Shown piece by piece: positions 1 through 11,799 of a stretch of 64,000 nucleotides of DNA. Position 1 is the first letter of the stretch; the number at the start of each line of letters is the position of its first letter. The stretch spans positions 78,557,696-78,621,695 of the forward strand of contig NC_084801.1 in the NCBI RefSeq assembly GCF_963169125.1, read 5' to 3'. The position numbers were made by a program, and so were the translations under genes. The notes under the pieces are model-generated. The model worked only from the letters and a program-made list of their open reading frames with translations. It made no database searches and had not been told where the DNA came from. This DNA is from Humulus lupulus. Lineage: Eukaryota > Streptophyta > Magnoliopsida > Rosales > Cannabaceae.

Positions 1-249
1 TGCAATGTATAGACTTGAATTTGTCGCCTAGTCGACCTTAAATGTATTTTGAGATGTAAAGTATTTTCTAAACAGTATTTTGGGATCCCAAATGTACAAC
101 GCTTTATAATTTCAATGAATGAGTACATTCTCAAATTAAATGACTTTTATTACAGTTTAGCCAAAATTTTAACCTAAAACCTCGATTAGCGAGTTAATTT
201 CACGTTTTAAACTCACTGAGTAATGACTCTAAGGAAGTATGGTGTTACA
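1..249 (+). repeat. 3' end of the 5' LTR of Tekay-like element A
   Basis: This stretch matches the last part of the LTRs at 36349-38531 and 43417-45611: the palindrome TTTGGGATCCCAAA at 79-92, then a block on a 'gattagcgagtt' core, 'actctaaggaagta' and the terminal GTTACA ending at 249. It is cut by the window start. It is followed directly by pol coding sequence, with no primer-binding site or gag, so the element has a large internal deletion beginning at the LTR edge. Confidence 0.85.
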
Positions 250-261
250 ATAGGATTCTAA

Positions 262-1245
262 GCCAGTGTGGTAGATTCCACTCAGGTGGTGCCATTGGGA
301 CTAGAGGACACTAGATTAGTCTGTGAATTTGAGGATGTGTTTCTAGAGGATTTACTAGGGTTGCCACCACACAAAGATATTGAACTTGCGCCAGGGATGG
401 AGCCAGTGTCTAGGGCATCCAACAGAATGGCCCCAGCAGAATTAAAAGAGCTAAAGGTATAGTTGTAGGAGCTATTAAACTTGGGTTTTATTAGACCCAG
501 TTTCCCACCATGTGGAGCACCAATCCTGTTTGTAAAGAAGAAGGATCGTTCTCTGAGAATGTGTAGAGACTACAGAGAACTGAATAAGTTAACAATCAAG
601 AACATGTATCATCTGCCAAGGATAGATGATCTGTTTGATCAATTTTAGGTTAAGATGGTATTCTCAAAGATAGATCTTCGATCTGGTTATCACCAGCTAA
701 GGATTCAGGAGAGAGATATACAGAAGACTACCTTTTGTACCAGATATGGGCATTATGAGTTCTTATTTATGTCTTTTGGGTTCACTAATGCCCCAGCTAC
801 ATTTATGGATCTGACGAGCAGGGTGTTCAAAGATTATCTAGACTGGTTTGTGATCGTCTTTATCGATGATATTTTGGTTTATTCTCAGTCAGAGTCAGAA
901 CATGAGCAACATCTAAGGTTGGTTCTATAGAGACTGAGGAAACATAGGTTGTTTGCTAAGTTTAAGAAATGTGAAATCTGGTTACCTCAGGAAACTTTCC
1001 TTGATCATATTGTAAGTAAGGAGAGGATCAAGGTCGACCCAGCCAAGATTGAGGCAGTTAAAGATTGGCCAAGGCCAAGGAATTCCTCTGATATTAGGAG
1101 CTTCCTTGGGTTGGAAGGTTGTTACAGTCATTTTGTTGAAGGTTTCTCAAGGATTCCCACTTCATTGACTGAAATGACACGCAAGAATCAAAAGTTTGTT
1201 TGGTTAGAAAAGTGCGAGAACGACTTCCAAGAATTGAAGTAGAGA
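262..1245 (+). pseudogene. Element A: protease-RT linker and reverse transcriptase, degenerate
   Basis: A Ty3/gypsy reverse transcriptase of Tekay/Del chromovirus type. The translated pieces carry the [13 protein letters not shown]-type, [17 protein letters not shown] and FIDDILVYS motifs in order, followed by the connection region. The catalytic aspartate pair (FIDD, about 862-873) is still present. The frame is interrupted by stops near 460, 472, 646, 928 and 1240, mostly where the family has Gln (CAG) or Arg (CGA). No protease active site remains, because the sequence starts in the linker downstream of it. The protein would have copied the element's RNA into cDNA in cytoplasmic particles. 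It cannot be made now. Confidence 0.85.
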
Positions 1246-1650
1246 TTGATTAGAGCTCCTGTTCTGAATCTCCCGACAGATTAGGAGAAGTTTGTGATAT
1301 ATGTGATGCCTCACATCAAGGTTTGAGTTGTGTTCTTATGCAGTTAGGGAAGATGATTGCCTATGCATCATCCCAGTTGAAAGAGTATGAACAGAGATAT
1401 CCCACTCATGATCTAGAATTGGCAGCAGTGGTCTTCGCATTAAAGGTATGGAGGAATAACCTCTATGGGGAGAAGTGTGAGATTTACACTGACCACAAGA
1501 GCCTAAAGTACTTTTTCGAACAAAAAGACCTGAACATGAGACGGAGGCGTTGGCTTGAGTTGGTGAAGCATTATTGTGAAATCCTGTATCAGCCAGGGAA
1601 GGCCAACGTGGTGGCAGATGCCTTAAGCCGGAAGGGTCCGAGACAGAGAT
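1246..1650 (+). pseudogene. Element A: RNase H domain, degenerate
   Basis: This is the RNase H domain following the RT. The pieces around 1323-1640 contain [24 protein letters not shown], [13 protein letters not shown] and [16 protein letters not shown] blocks typical of gypsy RNase H. There is a stop near 1282 and a frame break near 1300-1325, where the first catalytic Asp block lies. The domain would remove RNA from the RNA:DNA hybrid. It is non-functional. Confidence 0.8.
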
Positions 1651-1754
1651 ACAGTGTGAGACAGATATCTAGAAAGTTGGCAGAGGATATGACCAGAGCT
1701 GGTATAGAGTTACTGGTGGGCTAGCTAGCTAACATTACGCTACAGTGTACGCTG

Positions 1755-3119
1755 TTGGAGATAATAAAGAAACGTCAGTTGGGTGATCCACAACTAACAA
1801 AGATCAGAGAGGAGGTCCTAGCTGAAGTGTTTAGGGATTATAGAGTGTTAGATCTGGGCTTGTTAAGATATAAGGGTCAGATCTGTGTTCCAATAGACAC
1901 TATTATCAGACGGGAGATTCTGGATGAATCTCATACTACCCCTTATTCTTTGCTTCCATGCACCACAAAGATGTACCAGGATGTGAGATTGCTGTATTGG
2001 GTGCTTGGGATGAAGAAGGATGTGACAGAATATGTGGCTAAGTGCTTGACATGTCAATAGGCCAAGGCTAAGCATTAGAGACCAACCGAGCTATTATAGC
2101 CTCTGGACATTCCAGAGTGGAAATGGGAGGACATCACGATTGATTTCATGGTGGGGTTACCCAGGACCATGGTTCAACATGATTTGGTGTGGGTTATCGT
2201 GGATTGATACACCAAGTCATCTCACTTCTTACCAGTGAGGAGAAATTATACAGTTGACCAGTATGCAAATCTCTATGTGAAAGAGATAGTGCCCCTTCAT
2301 AGGGCTCTGAGGTCGAACGTGTGTGATCAGGACCCCACATTTTCTTCCAAGTTTTGGGGAAGTTTGCAGAAGGCTATGGGTAAATAGTTGAAGTTCAGTA
2401 CTGATTATCATCCTTAGACAGATGGACAATCTCAGAGGATGAATCAGATTTTAGAGGACATGTTGTGAGCATGTGTGCTAGACTTTGATGGGTCCTGGAG
2501 TAAGTATCTGCCTTTTATAGAGCTTTCCTACAATAACAACTATCAGTCAACCATTGAAGTGGCTCCTTATGAGATGTTGTATGGTAGGATGCGACAAGAG
2601 AAACAAAATACTTGGGTCATGAGGCAGTTCAGAGGACCGATGAGGCTATTGAGAAGATCAAGGCTCGAATGCTCGCTTCTCAAAGTAGGCAGAAAAGTTA
2701 TGCTGATCCTAAACGTAGGAACGTGGAGTTCCAAGTGGGAGACTATGTCTTCCTTAGAGTCTCACAATGGAAAGGGGTGAGAAGATTTGGGAAGAAGGGC
2801 AAGCTGAGTCCTAGATTTGTAGGGCTATTTGAGATCCTAGAAAGGATTGGTCAGGTGGCCTATAGGTTGGCCTTACCTATGGCACTGTCGGCCGTACACC
2901 ATGTATTTCATATTTCGGCCCTTCAAAAATATGTTCCAGACGTGACTCATGTGTTGAGTTATGAACATCTGGAGCTTCGAACAGATCTCTCCTATGAGGA
3001 ACAACTAGTCCAAACACTAGATAGGAAGGACAAAGTCCTGAGAAACAAATTTATACCTGTGTTTAAGGTATTATTAAGGAACAGCAAGGTCGAGGATGAA
3101 ATTTCTGTAAGGAGGGGAT
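1755..3119 (+). pseudogene. Element A: integrase and truncated chromodomain, degenerate
   Basis: An integrase of chromovirus type. The HHCC zinc-binding region (1850-2060, ending CLTCQ) is followed by a core broken by many stops (2060-2600), then the C-terminal GPFEILERIG/AYRLALP-type block and the pre-chromodomain LRNKFIP block (2612-3119). Compared with element C, about 70-80 bases of the chromodomain are missing just after 3088. The remaining reading frame runs straight into the polypurine tract. Chromodomains of this class are thought to target integration to heterochromatin. Confidence 0.82.
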
Positions 3120-3122
3120 AGT
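3109..3122 (+). promoter_or_regulatory. Element A polypurine tract
   Basis: The purine run AAGGAGGGGATA lies immediately 5' of the LTR start TGTAACG at 3123. It matches the position of AAGGAAGGGATA before the 3' LTR of element C (43403-43416). It is the site for plus-strand cDNA priming. Confidence 0.75.
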
Positions 3123-4455
3123 TGTAACGTCCCAAATTCCCTAATGTTGTTAGTGCCTTGATTAGGGGTCAAGGAGGGAAATAACTGGTTAATTGTATTA
3201 ATATATGATTATATGCATGAATATGTGAGTTGTATTATTATATGGTTGTATTTGCATGCATGTGGGCCCATTTCTTATTAGAAGGGCTTTTTTCTAATTT
3301 TGGCCTAAGGAGGGCATATTTGTATATTTGTGTGCATATAAGTGATATATGTGTGTGACCACATTATAATGTGAATATTTTTGGGTTACTCAGCACGAGG
3401 TGATCCTAGGAGGGAAGTTAGCAGTTAGGTCATAACAGGGTCAAATATCTGGCTCGGGGTGAGCTTAGGAGTAATTTGGTATTTAGTACATTACTGGGAT
3501 TGAGCAGGTAATGGGAAACTATTTGGTAATTATTTGATGAAATTGGAAGGTACTAGAATTGTGAGACGTTAATTATGATTAACGAAACAATTGGCTAATG
3601 ACAAGTTTGCCCTTGGAGCATCAAAGGACCTAGGTTTGACTAAGGGGTATAATGGTCATTTCCTAGTCTAAGGGAGGATATACTCATAACCTAGTAGAAT
3701 TAAACACTCAAACCTTCAGCTCTCTTTCTCTCTCGATCATTCTCTTTCTCTCTCTCTCTTGTTTTGACTTTGGGGCAAGGCTAGGCAATTCAAGCTTGGA
3801 GTTTGTTGACGCAGTTTTTTGCCAATAGTGTATTAAGAAATAAAATGGGTAGATTATTGCTTGATAGTAAACCACAATGAAAATAACAAGAACTCACTTA
3901 AAAGCACAAAACTTTTACATGGTTCAGTGGTTAAAATTCACCTAGTCCATGAGTCAATATTATTACTGTTTCTCTCTCTATTTTGGAAGAGTTTCAGTCT
4001 CTCAGAATATTGTCCCCCTTCCCTGTCCAATATTTCAGTATTTATAGGGGAATTCCATGGACAGGTGGTTGGGTCACCGTGTCAATAAAATTTGTAGTTA
4101 TATATGGTATATAATTAATACATATTATTCCCATTTATATTGGGATATAATTTGGTAACAAAATAAACACGCTTCTGCTATCTCGGGTAATAAATTATAT
4201 TGATATGATATAGCCTGGTCATTAATGAGCGTATAATAAATTCTTGAGTCTCTTGGGATCCTTCAGTATGTGTTATATCTAGGTCCTCACGAGCTGAATG
4301 TCTCACCCGAGCTCGTGCTTGACAGCTATCTGACTCCGAGCTTGTAGTAAATCCAGGACGCCTAATATTGGATCTGACCATTATGAGTCTCGAGTTGTTC
4401 ACATGGAAAATAACTATGTTTTACTTAGGTATCTTTTCACGTATTCAAGTGCCAG

Positions 4456-7400
4456 TGTAACGCCCTAGATTGCCAAGACCGTTACACTGTGTGTTTATAA
4501 AGGTGCAAGACTTGCTAATCAAGTCATTTAGTTAGAAACGTGTTACTAAAACTATAATTGAACTAGGGTTAAAAGATTTCGATCACAAAAGTTATATTTC
4601 ATCTAATCAAACATTTTTGTAAAAGGGATCCCAAAAGTAATAACGTTTAAAAGATAGTGCACAAAATTTCAGGATAACAGTATAGCTACTAGCCACTTCA
4701 AGGGCAAAATAGACATTTAGGCTTTTCCCGTCCTGTACCACTCCTCGGCCATGGCGGCCGATCAGCTGACTATGTATATTCAGCTCCAAAACTCTCCAAC
4801 TCAAGACTAGTCCACTTTTCCCTTACCTTTACCTGCACCACGTAGAACCTGTGATCCAAGGCCCAGCAAGAAACCAGATAACAGAGCATAATCATTAAGT
4901 AATAAATTTACAAATCAACAATCAGACAACTCATAAAGCATAACCACATGCTCAACAATCCATAATAGTTACATAATCAGGCATTTAGCATACCAAGTTC
5001 ATCAATTAAAATTAATAACAAATTCATATATTAATCAGGGTCGACACCCTTAGGTCGCATCCCCTATTTATCCCACAAACTCTGGCCCGCTTAAATCGAG
5101 CTCAGTGAATATTAAGTTGTCCTCAGCTACCAGTGGCCAAGTCGTGCCCTGTGCGCAAATATTGATTCTGGCACTCTTAGGCCGTTTATCATATGTTCCC
5201 ATGGCATAATACCATCTATGACATCATACGAATATAGGGAGCTCTTAGTCCCAACATAATCACATAACTGGGTGCAGTTTTCTTACCTTTAGATTTCGAT
5301 AGCTTGATTAGATAAACTGACCCTCAAGCATGATCCCATTCGAGCCCTAGCGTACACCTAGTCACAACCATAAATTAGAATCATCACTAAACTTCAATTC
5401 CAAAATCTAGCCTCAGGACCAATCCTGAGCCCTCGGGAAGCCCTAATTCCACTAAACGGGGTGGTGGAATCAAACCCGAAGCCCCCGAGCAAAAACCCTA
5501 AGAAATAACCCAAAAATCCCCTTCTGGAAACAGGGTAGCGCTACAATGCCCTAAAGTGAGCGCTTTAGCGCTACAAATAGAGCCAAAAAGTGCCCAGACA
5601 CCCAGGCCTAGCGCTGTAGCGCCCAAATGCTAGCACTACAACGCTAGTTACAACACTCAACTTCCGAGATTTATCTCCTTCGAATTTCCTCGAACCAAAA
5701 CCCACAAAAACTCCTCCAAACCTCAACCATGCTTCAAAATGAGCCTACCATCATCTATATCTCACCCCACATAACCCAACCATATAGAACTTAGCCATAT
5801 GCACCCCAAAATAAAGAAAAAACCATGTTTGAGCTTGAAGCTCAAAAACCCAACAGAAGAGAACCAGAACTGTCCAGAATTCAAGTGTAACAACCCAAAA
5901 TCACTAATAAGGCTTAAGGGCCTTGATTAGTGTGCCGGGAGGGCACGATTGGTTTATGTGTGAATTAAATAGTTTAAAGCATGATTTTGTGATAAGTATG
6001 CTTGTATGGTTATATGAATGTATATGTGAAATGCATGTCTAGGAGTATTACAATGCATGTAGGCCCAGTTTAGCTTAAAGGGGTATATTTGTAATTTTAT
6101 CCCGTTGAGGGCGTAAATGTGATTATATGTTATAATTGTGAGGACCACATTATTATTTGGGTAAATCTGCAGCATGCAACTTGAGGCGATCCTAGCGAGC
6201 TAGTTAGCGGGAAATTCACAATGGGACCTAATACTTGACTTGGGGCAAGTCAAGGGGTATTTCGGGTATTAGATGGTTATTTGGGTTACCGAGTTATAGA
6301 AAGAAATAATTGGAGATATATTTTAGGTTAGTAAGCTTAGGTGGGAATACTGGGGAATTTTACCATTTTGCCCTCGGGGATGTTTTCGGTACCCCGAGCC
6401 TCGGGACTGACTTAATTGCTTAAGGATAGACAGACAAAGCTTAGAAAGTGGTGGAAACATCAAGAACTGACCCTTCCCTCTCCCTTATCTTCTCTCTCAA
6501 GGAAAACTACAGAAAAACTAAGGGAATTAGCTTGGAACACAGAGAATTGAAAGGAAGATTTGGAGGATTAACTCATTGGAAGCTAAAGAATCTAACTAGG
6601 AACTGAGGTAAGCACTGAATTACATTTGTGATCAATTGATTATGAAGTTTTGGGGTTGGATTCTAAGAGTTCTTAGGTTCTTAACTTCAAGGTTGAATTT
6701 AGACAGAAAGCTTGGGTGTTAGCTCAGTAATTGCTTGGAGGACTGAGTCTTTAGTGAAGGTAAGCTCCAATTTATGATATAGTGTATGAATTGTGAGTTT
6801 TCTGACTGGTTTTAGTGTTCTTGAGTGTGTGAGTTTCAGAAATTAAAATGGTGTTGTGATGAGTTTCTAGACTAGGTTTCTGCTGGCTTATGTTACTAAA
6901 ATCATGCTAGAATGTTTGTGGTATTGGAGTATATTATTGGGATGGTTATGGGTGGTTTTGAGTGAGGTTTGGGTGTTAAAAATTGTAGTTTTTTTGGATT
7001 CGAAGGGGTCGGGCCACGGCATAGTTCTTGGTGTGTCGTGGCCCTTTGAAGCTGATGAGTGCTGAAGATGGAGGGCGGGCCGCGGCATGGGGTATGTAGG
7101 GCCGCGGCCCGTGTCAGTTTTTGGGTGAGGCTGAGCCTCTGGTTGGGGCCATGCCGCGGCATAGGGGGCTTGAGCCGTGGCCCCTAAGGTCATTTGTAGG
7201 CTTTTGGAGTTTTTAAGTGCGGGAACATAACCTAGGGTGCTCAGGATCGATTCTACTACCGTGTTTGGTGGAATTCGATGTGTCAGTGGCTAGAACCTTA
7301 TCCGAAAACATTTTTACAATAATTAATGGTATCCCTTATCTTTGTTGTGACTAGGAATAAGCTAGGGGCTCGGGAAATGGATCGTGCTCAAGGGACATCT

Positions 7401-9031
7401 CTCGTAATCAATACATTTGGAAATTAAAGGTAAGAAAACTGCACTTGGCTGTGAATTTATGATGGGACTAAGGGATCCCTGTTTTGTATGCTTTATGAAG
7501 GATGGTATTATGCCATGTGAATATCAAGTGAATGGCCTAAAAGTGTTGGAGTTTGCATTGGTGCACAGGGCGCAGCTTAGCCACTGGTAGCTGAGGACAA
7601 CTTATTATTCACTGAGCTCGGTTTAAGTGGACCAGAGTTAGTGGGGTAAACAGAGGGTGCGACCTAAGGGCGTCGACCCTGAATATCATGTGATTTGATT
7701 ATTATTTTTATTGGTTGATGGATTTGTTATGCTGAATAGCTAAGTTTTTTTTTTTGTTGATTCTCTTGTTACGTCTATGGACTATGTGATTAATGTGGTA
7801 TGCTAAGTGTACGAACATGCTTTAAGGGTTATTCAATTGTTATCATTGTTTGTGCTGGAACGTTGTGTTTTCTAGCTGGGCCTTGGCTCACGGGTGCTAC
7901 ATGGTGCAGGTAAAGGCAAGGGTAAGCTTGATCAACCCTGAATCGGAGAGCTCTGAAGGCATAATGTACATGATCAGCTGCTCGGTCGCCACGGTTGAGG
8001 AGGAGACAGGAACAGGAGGACCTTAAATGTTTGTTTTTCCCTTAAAATGGCTAGTGGTTGTTTGTACTCTGGAAATTTTGTAAACTGACTTTCAAACACA
8101 GTTTCTTTTGGGATCCCTTGTACAAAATGTTTAGTTATATAAAATGTAACTTTTGTGACCAAAACCTTTTAACCCTTGTTCATTAATAGTTTGAGTGACA
8201 CGTTTTTTACTGAATGACTTGATTAGCAAGTCATGCACCTTTATAAATAGACAGTGTAGCGGTCTTGGCTAACTAGGGCGTTACATCAAGTGTTCAAGCT
8301 TAGAATTCTTACCTCAAGTGGGGAATTTGACCTTATGTTATCTCCAGTATCCTTCAAGCCCTAAGCTCATCCGTTCCTCAAGCTTTTCTCCCTTAATTTC
8401 CATCAAAACCAAGTGTTGAAATCACCTCAAGAAAATTCAAAAAAACTCAGCAGGAATCTTGAAACTTATCTCAATTAAACTTAATTCCAGTAGAACCTCC
8501 TAGCTTTACCTAGGTCCCAAGTGCTAAGCTTTGGCCTAATCCTCCTCTGAACCACAGCTCCAAAAGGCCCCAAGAAATGGTGCGAGAAGAAAGAATCGAG
8601 TGAGAGAAAAAGGGGTCAACTTAGGAGTTCTACTTTTCTTTCTTTCCTTTTGTCTCTTTCCCTTGTTCTTTCAGCTTCTAACACTCTCTAAACATTCCAC
8701 TAAATCATAAAGGTTGAATGTCACTTATCCCTTATTAAACCAAATGACCATATTGCCCTCCCAATTATAACTAACCTTTAAGTCATTCTAAGAGCATTTT
8801 GTTCATTGCTCCCAACATCCGCTAATTCCTCGAGTGTTCCTAACAATTACCGCTTAAATCCCGACACCTAACTAATTATCAATTACTTTCCTCAATATCA
8901 AATAATCTCCAATATATATCACAGAAATACCATCGAGCCGCGTATAATTTAAATCACACATAATCCTGATATGCCCTCCCAGCACACTAATCAACGCCCT
9001 TGAGCCTTGTTAGTAATTTTGGGTCGTTATA
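4456..9031 (-). mobile_element. Tekay-like solo LTR (minus), interrupted by another solo LTR
   Basis: The left end TGTAACGCCC (4456) is the reverse complement of an LTR 3' end. The right end ...GTTATA (9031) is the reverse complement of an LTR start with one change. Perfect 5-bp TSDs GCCAG flank it at 4451-4455 and 9032-9036. Excluding the inner insertion it is about 2.17 kb, the same length as the element C LTRs. It contains a CG-rich 'gcgctacagcgc' stretch at about 5530-5650. No internal domain remains, so it formed by LTR-LTR recombination. Confidence 0.88.
5886..8285 (+). mobile_element. Tekay-like solo LTR (plus), innermost of the nest
   Basis: The LTR starts TGTAACAACCC at 5886 and ends GGGCGTTACA at 8285 (2,400 bp). 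Perfect 5-bp TSDs TCAAG are present at 5881-5885 and 8286-8290. Removing the insertion restores the continuity of the minus LTR, as judged against the copy near 57940-57980. Inside are a GC-rich 'gccgcggc' block (7010-7190) and three GGTAAG motifs (about 6607, 6760 and 7429) at places equivalent to those in other LTRs of the window. Confidence 0.9.
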
Positions 9032-9485
9032 GCCAGCTATACCCAAGATGGGCCAGTGAACTCGTGCTAAGTTTATGGTACAACAGAGTATAATGGTTGG
9101 GGTTTAGGATTGAATTGCAGAAGCTAAAGGGGATTCAATTCACACCTAAGGTAAGGATTATAAACTTTGTTTTAGTTGGTAGTTTTCTTTGGTTTTGGCT
9201 GTTCTTAAGCTTGAAAGTTTAAGGTTGTGAATTGGGTATTTTGTTGTGTTTGATTATGTTAAAGCCTGGGTTTTGCTGCTGGGATTGAGGTGTGATGTTT
9301 GGGATGGTTTGGTATTCATTTTTGGTGAGTTTTGGGCTGAGGAAAATAGGGATTTCTGGGTTCGTAGTGTCATGTTGCGGCCTGGTTGTTGGGCGCCGCG
9401 ACCCGTTTGAACTTAGGGCACAAAGGTCGTTCTGCCTCGAAGGCATGTCGCGACCCTTAGGGGCATGTCACTACCATTTTCATTA

Positions 9486-11364
9486 GACCAATTTGGGGCC
9501 GCTACCCTAACTAGATGGCCTCAGAGCCAATCCCGGGGCCTATGCCCTAGCTATGTGACCATAGAGTCACCTGGGGCCCTCGCCCATAGCTCTATCTCAC
9601 TAGCCATAGAGCTAGCCCAACCCGTAGGTTTACCATCGACCCTAAAGTTGACCAACATAATAGTACGTTGATGGTTTAGGCATAAGCCTTCCGACCAGCG
9701 CGTGTTGCGCTACTGCCGTCCTTAACTAATAAGACAAGCCCAGATCCAGGATTACAGATGTCAACACAGAAACAGATATGGATAAGCATATCCCAACATA
9801 ATGCGCACATAAGCATGTTAATCACATAACACCATTGATTAATCATTCTCACAATACTATTCATATTGATGTAACGGGGCCTCTAGCCCTAACTAGGGGA
9901 TCCATACAACAGTCATAAAACACTTAAGCAAATATCTATCAGCATGTGAAGCAATAGCCTAAGCATAAACATCCTCGGGGCCCAAGAGCTATTCATGGTA
10001 ATATATATAACAGTCAGGCCAAGCCCTATTTACATATAACATATATTGGGTGCAGTTTTCTTACCTCAGGTCCGAGTAAGCGTAAATAAGAATGACCCTC
10101 GAGCACGATCCTGGTTTTGAGGCCCTAGCGATTCCCTAGTCACAACAATAAAATAGGATTCTATTAATAACGAGCGAATGTAGGCTTCCAGACCAAGTCC
10201 TAGCCTCTGGGGTCTTGTGTTCCACTAAACCGAGTAGTGGAATCGATCCTGAGCCTTAAGAAAAAGGTTCCCTTTTAAAAACAAGCTCCTTAAGGCCAAA
10301 ATGCCCATGCAGGCCGTGACCTAGCTCAGAGAGTCGCGGTGCACCCCTCCTATCAACAAGTACCTCCTCTCTGTCCAGGGCACGGGCTGCAACTTTCCCT
10401 AATAGGTCGCGGCGCGCCCCCCAGGCAGAGGCTTCCCCAGGCGCCTGGGCTCAGGCTGAGTCACGACTTCTCAAGAACACAGCCGCGACTTGGCTCCTCC
10501 CAGCAACAAAACCCAATAAAAATTCAGTCCTAAAACTCATTAAATCACCAATTCAAATCATAAGCTAAAAGTATTCAAGGACACTCTTAAAACAGCCGAA
10601 AAAACTCAGAATTCAATGCCCAAAAGCATAATTTAAAGCTTACATCAGACCCACAAGCAGTAACAGAATTAATCCCCAAATTTTAAGCTCTGATTCTTGT
10701 GTTTCTAGCCCAAAAATCCCTTAGCTCATCAATGGTTTTGCTTAGGAAAGGTCTTGAAGGAAAGAGAGTGAGTTAGAGAGAGAGAGAGAGTTTTAAAAGC
10801 TTCTAAGTGTTTCTATCTTTTGTTTTATTAAACTTAACTAACTTAAGCTAATCCCGAGGCTTGGGGTACCAAAATCATCCCGAGGGCGAAATGGTCAAAT
10901 TCCCCAATATTCCCTCCTAAACACACTAACTTCAAATATATCTCAAATTATTCATTTATATTACCCGATAACCTAATTAAATGTCTAATAACCAAGATAA
11001 CCCTCAACTCTCCCTGAGTCGGGTATTGGATCCCGTTGTGACTTTTCCGCTAACTTGCTCCCTATGATCGCCTCGTGTCGAGTAACTAAAATAAACCCAC
11101 ATAATAATATGGTTTCTCACATATGTCACGTATATACACACACAAAAAAAAAAAATTATGCCCACAACGGGCCAAATTATCATAATTGTCCTTCTAATAT
11201 GAAATGGGCCCACATGCATATTTAATAGCCCTAAATATGTACAACTAGTCATAATATCACATAATTACAATCACTATAACAATTAAGCACATAATTCCAT
11301 ATATTGCCATCCTGGTCCCCTAATCAAGGCCCTTAGCCTTATTAGGTAATTTTTGGACGTTACA
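9486..11364 (-). repeat. Tekay-like LTR fragment (minus), left-truncated
   Basis: The right end ...GGACGTTACA (11364) is the reverse complement of an LTR start. Leftward it has the CG-rich 'cgcgacttgg' block (10310-10500) and a 'cttacctcagg' block (10050-10070) in the order expected for a minus LTR. At about 9486 it joins the remnant of the element A 3' LTR, with no recognisable terminus. That suggests an ectopic recombination or deletion junction. No protein is encoded; open frames here are not conserved. Confidence 0.65.
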
Positions 11365-11788
11365 ACTTACCCATTATTTGATAAATCCCAAATATACATT
11401 AAATTTCCCAAAATACCCCCCTAGGCTCACTCCAAGCCGAATATAAAACCCTGCTGTGACTATTCCACTAATCTTCTCACTAGGATAGCCTCGAGTCATT
11501 TACTGCAAATATATGCACATAATAATGTGGTCTCAATCATTTAACGCATATAATCACATTTATTCCCGCAACAGGCCAATATTACAAATATGCCCTTATA
11601 AACAAGAGCGGGCCTACAAGCATATTTAATACTTATAAACATGCATATAAATATACTCATATTATAATATATGTCATGCATGCCACATAGTCACGCATTT
11701 AATCAATTAATCACACACATATCCAATTATGCCCTCCCGGCATGCTAATCAAGGCACTAAACCCTATTAAAATTCTTGGGACGTTACA
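11365..11788 (-). repeat. Element B 3' LTR, beginning portion (minus)
   Basis: The LTR start is at 11788 (reverse complement TGTAACGTCCC), next to the polypurine tract of element B (about 11789-11803). Only about 424 bp remain before the abutting LTR fragment that ends at 11364. It was either interrupted by that LTR or fused to it. Confidence 0.7.
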
Positions 11789-11799
11789 ACTATCCTCTC

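Larger units (their letters stand above)
3804..9085 (-). mobile_element. Solo LTR, probably copia-type, interrupted by two further solo LTRs
   Basis: The ends are TGTTGACGC (3804) and ...ACAACA (9085). The flanking pentamers are GAGTT (3799-3803) and GAGTA (9086-9090), a TSD with one change. Without the nested insertion the LTR is about 700 bp. A TATAAATA-like box on the minus strand near 4031-4040 suggests minus orientation. A block on the 'ttacatggttcag' core is reminiscent of plant copia LTRs, but no coding sequence is present, so the superfamily is not certain. It carries no gene. Confidence 0.6.
3123..9485 (+). repeat. Element A 3' LTR, split by nested insertions and truncated at the right
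   Basis: The LTR starts with TGTAACGTCCC at 3123 and runs to 3803. It resumes at 9086 after a 5.3-kb insertion and is recognisable to about 9485. Joining the two sides across the insertion restores an LTR-like order: a CT-rich stretch, a block like 'ggattgaattgcagaagc', a 'ggtaagg' motif, then the GC-rich 'cgcgacc' block. The right part of the LTR is missing, and the sequence switches to a minus-strand LTR near 9486. Confidence 0.7.

Noticed and set aside
6888..7193. Two overlapping open frames on the minus strand
   Set aside because: They lie in the CG-rich block of a TSD-flanked solo LTR. The open frame is a composition effect and no domain is seen.
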